Of a stretch of 64,000 bases of DNA, positions 1 through 10,394 are shown one piece after another; position 1 is the stretch's first letter; every line of letters starts with the position of its first letter. A program made the translations under genes and the position numbers. The notes below the pieces were generated by a model. The model was not told where the DNA came from. It searched no databases and saw only the letters and a program-made list of their open reading frames with translations. The DNA is from Bedellia somnulentella (taxonomy: Eukaryota; Arthropoda; Insecta; Lepidoptera; Bedelliidae): positions 7,316,001 through 7,380,000 of the forward strand of contig OY755187.1 in assembly GCA_963576735.1 (NCBI GenBank). The letters run 5' to 3'.

Positions 1-185
1 GGCAGTGGCTTATTGATAACCATACTACCGAAATTGCATAACGCCCACGACAAACTTATTTTAATATGCGATGGCACACACGCTCGACATCAAAAAAGCA
101 CAAATAACGAGTACTAGAGAAAATCGTATTCGGGACAGAAGTAACACCCACTCTGTAAACCTTGTAAGTATTTGATTACTATCGT
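1..185 (+). pseudogene. DDE_Tnp_4-like transposase fragment (PIF/Harbinger-type)
   Basis: Frame 1 reads through CDGTHARHQKS to RKSYSGQK, a signature of insect DDE superfamily endonucleases of the DDE_Tnp_4 type; the aspartate in CDGT is the likely first catalytic residue. In-frame stops follow NEY and GQK, and the fragment starts at the window edge, so it is a dead remnant. The same family reappears at 63470-63896. The exact superfamily (Harbinger, ISL2EU) is an inference. Confidence 0.6.
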
Positions 186-231
186 TTCGCATACACTAAC
201 AATTGGTGTTGGTGGCATGATGCTGGTACTT

Positions 232-1154
232 AAGTTGCTTATATAATACATATCAATTAAATGCGGAGTGGTAAAGAGGTCGAAAACCTGGTACTTAGTA
301 CATAAAAAAGCTAAATGCACGTTATGCATGAAAATATTGTCATAAAAGGGTGCAGCAATTTCAATCAAATTAATACTCTTGTACCCTCTAAGATTCCAAC
401 TGGTAGTGGTACGGCCGTAATTTCAGCTCAAGTAACGCTGCCACAAACATCGTCTGCTAGCCAAAATGGATCGACATCATCGACAGAGGTACAAAGTAAT
501 AACCAGCCGCATTCAATTTATTCCTCGGAACGACAAATAAATACACAAATTAACACATATTTTCCTAAACCAATATCAGTAATAAAACAAGAAATTATTA
601 ATAAACTTTTGCTTGGCATAATAGTAAAAAATACTTACGTTTTGCTATTGTAGAACATGAAGCGTTTAATGCCTTTTTACACGAATTGTGTCCTTCTTAT
701 TCGACGCCAATGAAAAAAATAGTAAGTAATGGTCTTCTCCATAAATATTACAACTCCGTTAAAGAAGACGTTGAACGACTTGTACAGGCTGAGTTTATTG
801 CTTTGACTATCGACGCTTGGACTTCTGCTTCTCAAGAACAGTATGTCGCAGTAACTGCTCATTTCGTGGATAAAGAAATAAAGATAAAAAATTTCAGTTA
901 GAATGCCTTCGTAATATACAAAGACACACAGCCTAGAATTTGGAAGACTTAGTAAATAAAATATGTGAAGAGTGGAAAATTCAAGACAAAATAGTAGCGA
1001 TTACAGCAGATAATGCTGCTAATATTCAAACTGCTATTTCTGCTGTTCCGATGAAGGTCAATACCCTGTTTCGCGCATACGCTAAATTTAATAGTTCAAG
1101 CAGCGTTTGCAGAAATAAAAATTATAAAAACTAAAGTTAAGTTTACAGTCGAGC
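232..1154 (+). pseudogene. hAT transposase, 5' half, interrupted
   Basis: A BED-finger-like segment (KAKCTLC, about 310-330) is followed in shifting frames by LTIDAWTSASQEQYVAVTAHF (about 795-860) and ITADNAANIQTAISA (about 998-1045), the DxWTS and T-DNAxN motifs of ZBED-type hAT transposases. A further hAT stretch, TLNLIVQAAFAEIKI, runs to about 1150. Stops at about 340 and 899 and several frameshifts make it non-functional. The sequence breaks at 1154 where a BEL/Pao LTR begins, and the same transposase resumes at 4610. Confidence 0.75.
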
Positions 1155-1376
1155 TGTTCAGACTTAACGCCTGAACAAAATATTAGGCAAGAATACCATC
1201 AAGAAAACAATTGCCGTCACCCAAACGTCAGGCGCTTAAAGATACTATATACAAATCTGTCTACTCATGTCACTTTACCTACGACCGTTGTACCATTAAC
1301 AACCTTTTAAAATATATTAATTTGTAAAGTTTCATAAGCATTTAATTTACACCGTCTATCCACCAAAGATAGAACA
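1155..1376 (+). repeat. BEL/Pao 5' LTR (222 bp)
   Basis: The LTR begins TGTTCAGACTT and ends GATAGAACA. It matches 4388-4609 over its whole length apart from one G/C difference near position 34 of the LTR. The bases directly after it, TGGTGGCCCATGAGG, sit where a tRNA primer-binding site is expected; the tRNA was not identified. Confidence 0.85.
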
Positions 1377-2049
1377 TGGTGGCCCATGAGGGGAACAAAG
1401 AAGAATCCGCGAAATAATGACAATTAATACGTAAAAACGACGAGACACATGTTAGCGCGGCGACCTAACGATCTTCAACATCACATCAAATCATTCCTGT
1501 GGATGGAGCCTTGCAGTGGATATTTCTAAAATCACGGGCTGTATTGGGAATCAGGAAAACAAAGAAGATTCGAGCAGTGAATCAGCTAAAGTTTCACATC
1601 GAGCAGTTACGAGGTCGTCCGCTAAGATAAGTGTCCTTCCTTAACTAATTCCTAAAAAACCTAATAACTAACAATAATACATTCAAAATAGGTCATCATT
1701 TGTGTAAATGAAGTGTTTTTAGACAAGTTTTATACCGTTTAAATACGTTAATGTGTCACTTAGTGAAAAATTGCATCATCTTTCTTTTTTTTTTACCTAC
1801 CCATATGTATAAAAAAAGTGAACAAACGAATTAACTTTTAGTAATTTATCGCAATAATATCTGAATTAAGACATTAATCATTCAATTTTATATTCACTAT
1901 TCCGTAAGTTAGGCCGATGGAAGTATATTAAGTAATACAAGGTAACTCAATTGATAAGAATAAATTTTTAGTTAACCGACTACCAAAAAAGGATAAGTTT
2001 AAATTAAGTAAATTGTTTTGTTGTTGTTTGTTCATTAGTGTTATATTTA

Positions 2050-3990
2050 ATGACAGAAGAAATGAATAAACAAAGTTTACGTGATTTAATCACTAGAAGA
2101 TCGTCCGCCAAAGGACAAATAACAAAATTTAAAAATTATTTAAATAGCATTGCCTGTTTAACGGAATTAAACAACGTTCAATTAACGGAGTTAGTTTTAA
2201 AACTCACCAAATTTGAAGCTTTGTCTATGAAGGTTGATGATTTGCAGAGTGAAATAGAGGTTTTAAACTATGAAAATATTTCGGCTGAAATTGAGGAACG
2301 CGATAAAATTGAGCAAGATATAATTATGAATATAGCAAAGGCCAAAACTTTAGTAGAAAAATTCTCCAAAAAATTTGAATGCGAAAAAAGGCGTACTTCG
2401 GGTCACAATTCGTCATGTTGCATAGATGATCCTAATCACCCCTACGAATTAGGGTTGAAACTCCCTCAAATTCAAATAGCCAAATTTGATGGCGCGTATT
2501 TCCGTTGGTTTGAGTTTCGGGATGCTTTTGAAAATTTAATACATAACAATGATCGCATATCAGACATCCTTAAATTCCATTACCTCGTATCCTATTTGCA
2601 AGGCGACGCGGCCAGAATTATTTCAAATTTAGAGGTGTCAACCAACAATTATGCTGAAGCGTGGAAGATGATTTGCAATAGATACGACAACAAAAGAATA
2701 TTGATTAATCATCATTTAACATCATTATTTAATATTAAACAGCTTCCACGGGAATCAGAGCGATCTCTAAGATTTTTGGTTGACCACGTGACCAAAAATT
2801 TGCGCGCCTTAGCAAGCCTAGGACAACCCACTGACAAATGGGATGTACTAATAATATTTATGTTATCATCTAAGTTAGATGTCAATACTCTGTTAAAATG
2901 GGAGGAATATCGCAACAATTTGCAAGGCGATCTACCTACCCTCGAACAATTTTATAAATTTATGATAGACCGTGCTGATGTGCTCGAGTCATTGAATCGT
3001 AATAATCGGTCTGACGTTACTAGAGTGGTAAAAATGGCCAGTGCCCCTGTGCGTTCTATATCTAATAACAATAGTTATATTCAAAGGCAAGGTCAAAATC
3101 AAAACAATGTCGTAAAATCGTTTGCGAGCACTAGCAATAATTATAGGAAGAAACCAAATATTACATTTATGTGTATTATTTGCAATGAGCGTCATAGGAT
3201 ATATGATTGTCCAACGTTTAAAGCGAAGGGGGTTGACGAGCGAATGATGGACGTGACGAAATATAAGTTGTGTGTTAATTGTTTGAGACAAGGACACCCT
3301 GAAAGCGAGTGTCGCATGGGTCCATGCCGTGAACGCGGCTGCACGAAGCGTCACAATAGTTTGCTCCATCGCCCATCATCCTCCTCAAGCCACCTCGCTC
3401 TCATTGATGAACAATACGAAAATGAAATTAGCGTTAACTATTCTAATTACAATACAAATCAGGTGTTATTATCTACTGCTATCATTGAAGTATCGAATCT
3501 AGTTGATCATCAAAAGGTCAAAGTTCGTGCTCTTTTAGATTGCGGAAGCCAATCGTCATTTATATCTGAGTCCCTAAAGACCAGGCTATCATTAAAGTCT
3601 CGCCACATAGACACACTAAAGGTCAATGGTATAGGCAACACTTTTTCAATCAATGTAATTGAAAGTTGTGATATTCAATTGAAAGCAACAAATACTAATT
3701 TCAGTGCAAAGTTATCATGTTTTGTGTTAAATGAGCTCACCGGTCGTGTACCAAAGACGCCGGTTGACATCAAGTCAATTAAATTACCAAAAAATATTCA
3801 GTTGGCTGACCCCATGTTTTATCAGCCAGCTCCCATAGATGTTCTGATAGGTGCTGATCTCTTCTGGGACATTCTAGGCAACGAACAACGTTCTCTAGGA
3901 CCAAACAATCCTAAGTTAAGGAGTTCACAGTTAGGTTGGATAATCTCTGGCCCTATAAATTCAGCAGTATCTAGCAAAAGGATACACTAG
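2050..3990 (+). CDS. BEL/Pao Gag-protease polyprotein (truncated pol)
   Basis: An open frame of 646 codons from the first ATG. The N-terminal ~95 residues are coiled-coil-like. A DUF1759-type gag domain follows (LPQIQIAKFDGAYFRWFEF, then a DAFENLIH region). Next come cysteine-rich knuckles around residues 372-430 (CIICNERHRIYDC, CVNCLRQGHPESEC). A DUF1758-type aspartic protease follows, with LLDCGSQSSFIS as the active-site region; the usual DSG is DCG here. The frame ends LGWIISGPI, where the RT should begin, and then hits a stop, matching the element's internal deletion. It would be made from genomic LTR transcripts, if at all. Confidence 0.85.
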   Translation: MTEEMNKQSLRDLITRRSSAKGQITKFKNYLNSIACLTELNNVQLTELVLKLTKFEALSMKVDDLQSEIEVLNYENISAEIEERDKIEQDIIMNIAKAKTLVEKFSKKFECEKRRTSGHNSSCCIDDPNHPYELGLKLPQIQIAKFDGAYFRWFEFRDAFENLIHNNDRISDILKFHYLVSYLQGDAARIISNLEVSTNNYAEAWKMICNRYDNKRILINHHLTSLFNIKQLPRESERSLRFLVDHVTKNLRALASLGQPTDKWDVLIIFMLSSKLDVNTLLKWEEYRNNLQGDLPTLEQFYKFMIDRADVLESLNRNNRSDVTRVVKMASAPVRSISNNNSYIQRQGQNQNNVVKSFASTSNNYRKKPNITFMCIICNERHRIYDCPTFKAKGVDERMMDVTKYKLCVNCLRQGHPESECRMGPCRERGCTKRHNSLLHRPSSSSSHLALIDEQYENEISVNYSNYNTNQVLLSTAIIEVSNLVDHQKVKVRALLDCGSQSSFISESLKTRLSLKSRHIDTLKVNGIGNTFSINVIESCDIQLKATNTNFSAKLSCFVLNELTGRVPKTPVDIKSIKLPKNIQLADPMFYQPAPIDVLIGADLFWDILGNEQRSLGPNNPKLRSSQLGWIISGPINSAVSSKRIH

Positions 3991-4154
3991 AATAAATAAT
4001 TTAAAACTATTAGTTTCTAAATTTTATAATAGGCAATAGCCACCTCACTTTTAATTAATTTAATACTTTGTTTACACAAGTGGAGGCAATTTTGAACAAT
4101 CGTCCCTTGTGCCCCCCTATCATCCTCTCCTAATAACCTCCTTTCCCTTTCCAC

Positions 4155-4387
4155 AGGACACTTCCTGATCGGGAGATCTTTAACTGCTCAACCGTCGCAA
4201 CATCTGGGTGACTCTAAGTTCGGGAGAGTACTACGCTTCATCACGGGATCCGATGGAAAAGCGAGAGTGGCAGCCATCACCACTAATTAAGGCTGTGTGC
4301 TGTGCACCGATCTCTAGTAAGGCAATGCAAGCTGCCGACAGCCGAGGAATTTCAAAGTTGAAAGTGATCTTTCAACGGCCGGGAGGA
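4155..4387 (+). pseudogene. BEL/Pao pol C-terminal (DUF5641) fragment and polypurine tract
   Basis: Broken frames read GHFLIGRSLTAQPSQ and then LGRVLRFITGSDGKARVAA, the C-terminal part of BEL/Pao polyproteins after the integrase core. The stretch ends in a polypurine tract (about 4380-4387) touching the 3' LTR. The fragment starts directly after a pyrimidine-rich run ending CCACAG at about 4157, which looks like a 3' splice site. Confidence 0.7.
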
Positions 4388-4609
4388 TGTTCAGACTTAA
4401 CGCCTGAACAAAATATTACGCAAGAATACCATCAAGAAAACAATTGCCGTCACCCAAACGTCAGGCGCTTAAAGATACTATATACAAATCTGTCTACTCA
4501 TGTCACTTTACCTACGACCGTTGTACCATTAACAACCTTTTAAAATATATTAATTTGTAAAGTTTCATAAGCATTTAATTTACACCGTCTATCCACCAAA
4601 GATAGAACA
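4388..4609 (+). repeat. BEL/Pao 3' LTR (222 bp)
   Basis: This is the direct repeat of 1155-1376 with one visible substitution. It starts after GGGAGGA and ends AGATAGAACA. The hAT coding sequence resumes on the next base. Confidence 0.85.
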
Positions 4610-4790
4610 CGCAGAAGCGTTTTAGCTAGTGAAATTCTCAAATCCATTCAAAATCTGTTAGGGGAAAGGCAGTTGAAATTAAAACAGAACATCGTCACAC
4701 GTTGGTACTCAACCTATGATATGTTTGGAAGAATTCTTGAGACAAAAAAGAGTGTAATAACTACCATTGCTACAGAATGCATTGGTGCGA
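4610..4790 (+). pseudogene. hAT transposase, continuation after the BEL/Pao insertion
   Basis: The frame reads RRSVLASEILKSIQNLLG and then LKLKQNIVTRWYSTYDMF, the T-RW-ST motif that follows the DDE insertion domain in hAT transposases. It belongs with 232-1154. Similarity stops at about 4780 and the C-terminal dimerisation domain is missing. Confidence 0.75.
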
Positions 4791-5058
4791 CTGGCGTTAC
4801 ACCGTTACGGAACGTTACGGCTCCTTTACCTCGGAAAATTGTTTTTAGCCCTTAAATTGTACAGTAAACATTTGCAGTGCATTTGAATTCTCGCAATTAA
4901 TATCGTGTATTGTTTGTGAAGTGAAACTCCTCGAATTTTTTATGTTTTCGCCAATTATAATTCGTAAGTTTTTGGTTGACGAGTGAAATATTTACACAAA
5001 TTTGAGTGAACTATTTAAATTGATTTCAACTATCTATTGAAGTGATTAATTTATCACA

Positions 5059-5699
5059 ATGCCTAAGTGTTCAGCGTGCAAAAAGTTAACACAGTTACGG
5101 ACAGATGGCGCTGAATGCCAGAAATGTCGGCTGTTTTATCATCGCGCCTGCGTCGGTCTACCAACTTCTAAACCAATCTCTGGATGGGTGTGCCCGGAAT
5201 GTACCCGAATAATGCCACGAGATAACGGGGCTGAAACCTCAGTAAAAGGCATACTCGGGTATGAGCAGCCACCAGCTTTTACAAGCGGAGTCATTACCCA
5301 AGTAGAAGACCAGGACGAGGAGGGGGGAAATTATGATGACCAGCAATCGCTAAAAGGGCAAGACACCGGGTTGCGTGATGAAATTCGAATACTACGTAGT
5401 GAGCTTGTTAGTTTTCGAATGGAATTTTGATTTTTTCGGGAGGCCATCACGGCAATAAATATCAGACTTGACGAATTTGATCAAAGGGTCAATGCATTGG
5501 AGAACCGATTGTCGGACAGTAGTAGTGTATCCAGCGCGCGGTACTAAAATACTGGAAGAGGCCGTAGAAAGTCTCCAACTACAACTCCATGAGCGGGACC
5601 AAGATTGTCTCGCAAACGACGTTCAATTGTCAAATTTACCCGAAGACAAGGGTGAGAATCCCATCCACCTTGTCACCATTGTTAGTGCAAAGCTAGGAG
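5059..5699 (+). pseudogene. LINE ORF1 with PHD finger, upstream part
   Basis: The ORF starts MPKCSACKKLTQ and has a Cys/His-rich PHD-type finger over residues 4-50 (CSAC, CQKC, YHRAC, WVCPEC). A coiled-coil stretch follows, first in the same frame beyond a TGA (INIRLDEFDQRVNALENRL), then after a frameshift (ILEEAVESLQLQLHERDQD). A conserved ORF1 C-terminal part starts at about 5650. ORF1 proteins of this type bind retrotransposon RNA. The frame is cut at the TTAA at 5700 by a piggyBac element and continues at 8967. About 4800-5058 is probably its 5' UTR. Confidence 0.7.
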
Positions 5700-6326
5700 T
5701 TAACCCTTAACTTGGTACTGTAACACCTATGATACACTAACATTAAAAAAAAATTAAACGTAAACGATTTTAATTATGAATAATATAAAACATAGAACGC
5801 AAATGTTAATCAATCTAAATGTCATTCAAACGTCAAAATCTTCATTTGGTCAAGTCAATGACCTGTCAAATTCAAACTAACGATGCGGCGGAAATCACTC
5901 TTCACCCGTTCGGTAAGTAAAATTATTTTTTAAATCGTTTTTCTTCAAAAGTGACCCAGATTTTAGGCAAAATAACTTAAATACTAGATAATGCATGTGA
6001 ATACATATTTTTGATGCTGCAAATCATCATATTTCATTCACTTTTGGCAGCCTAAATTCCAATGTATCAAATATGTTACTTTGCCAACTTCCTAACAAAT
6101 GGATGTTATTAAAGTACGTATCGTATTTGTTACTATGCCCAGTGGGCAAAATATGTTTCAAGTATTATTATGTATTGTATTTGTGTCATTGCCAACTATA
6201 GTAGGGTAATATTTATAATAATTTTGTCACATTAATACTAACAAAAGTGCTTATTGGGATTGTTTTTTGCTTTTTTCTTTCTTAACACGCATGTTCGTTT
6301 TGGTTTAGGGTGGTGGAAGCTCAGCT

Positions 6327-8370
6327 ATGTTGCAAAGAAGCAAAAAAATTCTCGCGCTTGTTCCTGCTGAAAATGCATGTTCCGATGATGATAATTCATC
6401 AACTTACTCTGAAGATGATGTTTTTCGCTTTGTTAACAACGATGATGCCTACGAAAGCTCTCCAGCACCTTCAATAAGCAGTTCTTTGGAGAATATGATA
6501 ATGTTATCTGACACAGAAAACGAAATAGTACAAGAAGAGGTCAATAGTTCTTTAGTTCGTCATGTTTTGGACCAGAGTTTTCCCGAAACACCGTCATCTC
6601 CAGCGATTCCCACAAGTCCAGTACCCAGTACAAGTAATCCAGTCCAATCACCACAAATACAGCAAGATAACAACAAGTCTCTAATAAAACACGTTTTGAA
6701 AAAATCCTTAGACCATAGCCCTGGAGCCTTTTCACCAAGATCGCCGGATTTAATCACATCTACACCAAAACGAACCAGATCACAAAAACTAAAAAAAATA
6801 AAAGCTAAAAATAAAGTACAAAACAAAACCAAACTCGAACCTAAAGTTATAAAATTTAACTGGCAGAAAAACAAAGCATTCACAAAGTATATGTTGATAT
6901 ATTTGAAAGAGCACCCTCCGAAGCGAATATCTCCAATGTATCATCTCCACTTGATTATTTTCAGCTTTTTATTTCTGACGAGATAATTAATTTGATGGTT
7001 GACCAGACCAACTTATACTCAACACAAAAAACTGGTAAATCTATTAATATAACAGCTAATGATGTCAAAGATTTTCTGGGCATAATGTTGTACATGGGTG
7101 TAGTTAAGCTCCCAGCTTACACTGACTACTGGGCTAAAGACACCAGAATACCAGGTGTGGCTGATATTATGCCCTTGAAAAAGTATCAACAAATACGACG
7201 GCATCTTCATTTCATCGACAACTGTAATGATGATGGTGACAAGTACTTTAAAATAAGACCCATTTTTAAAGCTATCAGGCAAAATTGTTTGAAGCAGAAT
7301 GAAGAACAAAATTTCAGTGTCGACGAAATGATGATACCGTATAAAGGTAAAAAAGCTGGAAATAGAAGACAATACATGCAGAAAAAACCAACTAAATGGG
7401 GATTTAAAATGTTTGCTCGATCGAGTATAACGGGATTCGTGCATGACTTCCTTATTTATGGTGGAGATGATACATTTAGGGGATATTCTTTTCCCGAAGA
7501 TGAAAAGGCTTTAGGTTTGGGTGCCTTAGTAGTTCTGGCACTCTGTCAAACTATACAAAATAAAAGTGGATCAGTTGTATATTTCGATAACTTCTTTACC
7601 AGTATTCCTCTAATGACTGTTTTGCGTGATAAGTACGGTATATTAAGTTTGGGCACAGTTAGACCGAACCGTTTAAAAGGAGGCGAAAGTTTGTTGATGA
7701 GTGACAAAAAACTGAAGAAAAAAGGTAGAGGCGTTTTTGTCAGGTTGTTTGTAATAAAAAGAAAATATCTGTAACAAAATGGTACGACAACCGCTCTGTC
7801 CATGTGGCGAGTACTTATTGTGATTCATATCCTCTAAATAAAGTTAGAAGATATTGTAAAGAACAAAAACGAAAGGTGGATATCAACTGTCCTGAAATTA
7901 TCAAGCAATATAATCGCCACATGGGTGGGGTGGACTTGTCGGATATGCTTATAGCTCTGTATCGTTCAGAGTTTCGGAGCCACAGATGGTATTTAAGTAT
8001 TTTTTCCCAACTATTTGATATTTGTGTTAACAATGCATGGCTGACGTGGCGCAAGAATAATCCAAATGAAAACATAAAATTAAAAACATTTAGACTCAAC
8101 ATATATAAAGAGTTACTTAAAAAAGGCAGAGATGTAAAGCAAAGTAACCCAAATAGCCTCGTCAACATCATTAAAATTAAAACACCTGTGGCTCCGAGAC
8201 CTTCGGATGGCATCAGGAGTGATGATAACAATCACTGGCCTGCTTTTGTCAGTCGTGGTCGATGTCGGTTTTGCAAGACTGGACAAACCAACATTAAATG
8301 CACTAAATGTGACCAAAAACTTTGTTTAGTGGAAAAACGTAACTGTTTTTATAGTTTTCATAAGTTTTAA
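6327..8370 (+). pseudogene. piggyBac transposase (DDE_Tnp_1_7), two frameshifts
   Basis: The acidic, serine/proline-rich N-terminus opens at ATG 6327. The DDE core contains the expected aspartates: FSVDEMMIPYKGK (about 7315), VVYFDNFFTSIPL (about 7580) and MGGVDLSDM (about 7925). A cysteine-rich C-terminal finger (CRFC, CTKC, C, H) ends at 8370, as in active piggyBac proteins. A frameshift near 6915-6935 and another near 7735 split it into three open pieces (6327-6986, 6992-7774, 7804-8370). All catalytic residues survive, so inactivation looks fairly recent. 5704-6326 and 8371-8720 are its AT-rich flanks. Confidence 0.9.
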
Positions 8371-8720
8371 AACTTATTCAAGGTTGATGAAAGTTATAAA
8401 AAAGTTACATTAACCCTCTATATTCTAAGATTAACCCTTATCTTATTAATAACTATTTTATAATTGCAATAAACATTTTTATAATAAAAATACGATGTTT
8501 AATTTCAATATCCCTTCTTAGCACAGTAACATATGTGATACATAAATTTTATATGTTCTTGCACTGAGTGATTGGCAGTGTATCATATAATATACGTCCT
8601 TAAAGAGACTAGCTTTGCTACACACTTGGCAATGTGACACCTATGATACATACCTTTTTCTGAAATCTGAAAACTGAAAATGGTTATTTTCCATTATTTA
8701 TTCAATATTTTTTTATCTTA

Positions 8721-8850
8721 TAAATAAAAGATGTTATTAAAGGAAAGAAAAATTTCGACACTGGCGGGGTTCGAACCCGCGACCTTCGGGTATACGCCCC
8801 CGTCGCTCTTTTTTTCTTTCCTTTAATAACATCTTTTATTTATGAGTAAT
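8721..8850. repeat. Short palindromic tRNA-like foldback element
   Basis: An inverted repeat (GATGTTATTAAAGGAAAGAA on the left, its complement on the right) brackets a truncated tRNA-like sequence in minus orientation (8757-8808). That copy keeps the T-arm (GGGGTTCGAACCC) and part of the anticodon arm but lacks the D-arm. It lies in the right arm of the piggyBac element. It appears to be a deletion derivative of the longer element at 35894-36182. Confidence 0.65.
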
Positions 8851-8966
8851 AATCCCCACATGAGGAATTCATGTCAAAAAACATTAAATTTATTTATCTT
8901 TATAAGTATAAAACCATCTAAATCAAAATTAAAGGTATTTCATTGTCTTGCCAAGATAAGGGTTAA

Positions 8967-9055
8967 GCTGGACGAGCGGGACTTCGTGAGTGCGATGCGC
9001 ATGCGGCAGCCGCGTGACGGCGGCGCGGCGCGGCCGCTAGTGGTACGCCTATTTA
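8967..9055 (+). pseudogene. LINE ORF1, continuation after the piggyBac insertion
   Basis: The frame reads KLDERDFVSAMRMRQPRD then RPLVVRLF, the conserved RNA-binding C-terminal stretch of this ORF1 type. It is in phase with 5650-5699 when a single TTAA is kept. Similarity ends at about 9055 where an unrelated hAT coding sequence starts, so the rest of the LINE is gone. Confidence 0.7.
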
Positions 9056-9061
9056 AGTTTC

Positions 9062-9755
9062 CTAAAAGAAAAAGAAAATGTAGCTGCCATTGCTTTTTTG
9101 ACGGATATTTTTAAACATATCAATGTCCTGAACCTTAAGCTTCAAGGCAAAGGAAAGCTTGTATGGGAGCTCATGTCGGAAGTAAAAAGTTTTACGAGAA
9201 AACTTGATCTCTTTATTAATGATGTTGGTAGTAAACGCTTACACTTCCCTAATTTAAATAAAATAATCAGCAGTGACAGCGAGATTGACGTCGGCCAATA
9301 CAAGACGTTCATTACAGATCTGAAATCGGAATTTGAAAAAAGGTTCGCAGATTATAAGAAAATTGAGAATGTTGTAAAGATCCTCAGCAGCATTTACTCT
9401 CTGCATCCTGATGGTGAATGGAGCAACGAAGCTGCAAATGTTTTCGGGAGTGATAAAGCTACTCTGCAGGTAGAAATGATCGATTTCCAAGAAAACACAG
9501 TTTTAAAACACAAACATGCAGAAGTTTCCTGTGAAGAGTTCTGGATAAAATTTGTGTGTGGTAATAAATATCCAGAACTAAAAAAAATAGCTATGAAACT
9601 TCTTACTTTGTTTGGGTCAACATATATTTGTGAAGCAGCATTTTCAAAGATGAATTTCATAACGAATAAATTTCGATCTCAACTTACTAATGAACATCTC
9701 CAGGATTTAATGACAATAGCGTGCACCAATTATACTCCAAACTTCAGACAGATAT
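9062..9755 (+). pseudogene. hAT transposase C-terminal half (GTF2IRD2/ZBED-like)
   Basis: An open frame reads TDIFKHINVLNLKLQGKGK, then a helical region, and ends with the hAT dimerisation motif (AMKLLTLFGSTYICEAAFSKM, then KFRSQLTNEHLQDLMTIACT). These are the C-terminal signatures of the GTF2IRD2/EPM2AIP1-like hAT proteins. The N-terminal finger and the first catalytic region are absent. The ATG at 9098 is internal and coding continuity starts further 5'. From about 9756 the frame runs into a dispersed repeat. Confidence 0.75.
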
Positions 9756-9770
9756 ATTTTTTGCCGTGTA

Positions 9771-10035
9771 GTGCCGGCTTAGAATGTCGCTACCCCTTTC
9801 TACCCACGGGTGTCGTAAGAGGCGACTAAGGGTATTGGGGCTTTTTTTGTTTTTTTTGGATTTTTGGGCGATGCGGTTGGAGACCCATCACCAAAAACCT
9901 TTATTTTTACCATCTTTTCCCCACTCAACTTCCAAAAGTGGCCACTCAAGTTCCAAATTTATGATACCTTAGTTCTGGCTACCCCTTCTAGGGAAATATA
10001 GCCGTGAGTATATGTATGTATGTATGTTCAGACAG
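9771..10035 (+). repeat. Dispersed repeat S1, copy 1 (SINE or LINE 3' end)
   Basis: The stretch from GAGGCGACTAAGGGTATTGG to AGCCGTGAGTATATGTATG(TATG)n recurs at 45356-45600 and 57865-58050, and more diverged at 59041-59205. A defined 3' tail of TATG units suggests target-primed retrotransposition. No coding content is visible. 10036-10206 looks like hAT 3' non-coding sequence. Confidence 0.6.
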
Positions 10036-10206
10036 ATAGTCCACAACAGAAAAAAACATTTTTCCCATTGAAAAGTAAATAATATCTTTGTTATTTCCGT
10101 AACTACATTTCTTTAATATATTTTTTTCTATAAAATGTGCGGACTGCGATGGTCATTACATTTCTTAAAACGGACCTCGAGCATAACTAATTCGTGACCC
10201 CTGCTC

Positions 10207-10283
10207 TAAAACAAAGGCACTTATTGTTATAGGGACGGAAAATTCGCTATGCTGTTTTTTTAACAATAAGTGCCTTTGTTTTA
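10207..10283. repeat. Perfect 23-bp inverted repeat (hairpin)
   Basis: TAAAACAAAGGCACTTATTG... at 10207-10229 is exactly complementary to 10261-10283, with a 31-base spacer. It lies between a hAT remnant and the Polinton-type polymerase. It could be a tiny MITE or an element end; there is nothing to tell which. Confidence 0.6.
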
Positions 10284-10394
10284 CTATTCATCGGATATAG
10301 CATACTTTTTTATGTCTCTGTATGATTGTAACTCATTATCACTATTTTTGGACTTGAGCCTCTTCGTTCCGAGAGTGCGATTTGTTCTGAAATA

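Larger units (their letters stand above)
1155..4609 (+). mobile_element. BEL/Pao LTR retrotransposon, internally deleted
   Basis: Two 222-bp direct repeats starting TGTTCAG and ending AGAACA (TG...CA) bound this element; I saw one mismatch between them. Inside are gag and protease (2050-3990), then a jump to the integrase C-terminal/DUF5641 end (about 4155-4380) and a purine tract GGGAGGA directly before the 3' LTR. Reverse transcriptase, RNase H and the integrase core are missing, so it cannot move by itself. It sits inside a hAT transposase whose two halves are on either side. I found no clean target-site duplication (CGAGC versus CGCAG). Confidence 0.85.
5704..8962 (+). mobile_element. piggyBac DNA transposon with TTAA target duplications
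   Basis: TTAA lies at 5700-5703 and 8963-8966. The left end CCCTTAACTTGG is mirrored by the right end CCAAGATAAGGG, giving about 12-15 bp terminal inverted repeats with a mismatch or two. Related subterminal motifs (ACACCTATGATAC) occur near both ends, at about 5724 and 8636. The transposase (6327-8370) lies inside, and the right arm holds a tRNA-like foldback insertion (8721-8850). Removing the element with one TTAA restores the surrounding LINE frame. Confidence 0.9.

Noticed and set aside
1150..4614. Target-site duplication for the BEL/Pao element
   Set aside because: CGAGC on the left and CGCAG on the right share too few bases; I could not define a duplication although the LTR ends are clear.
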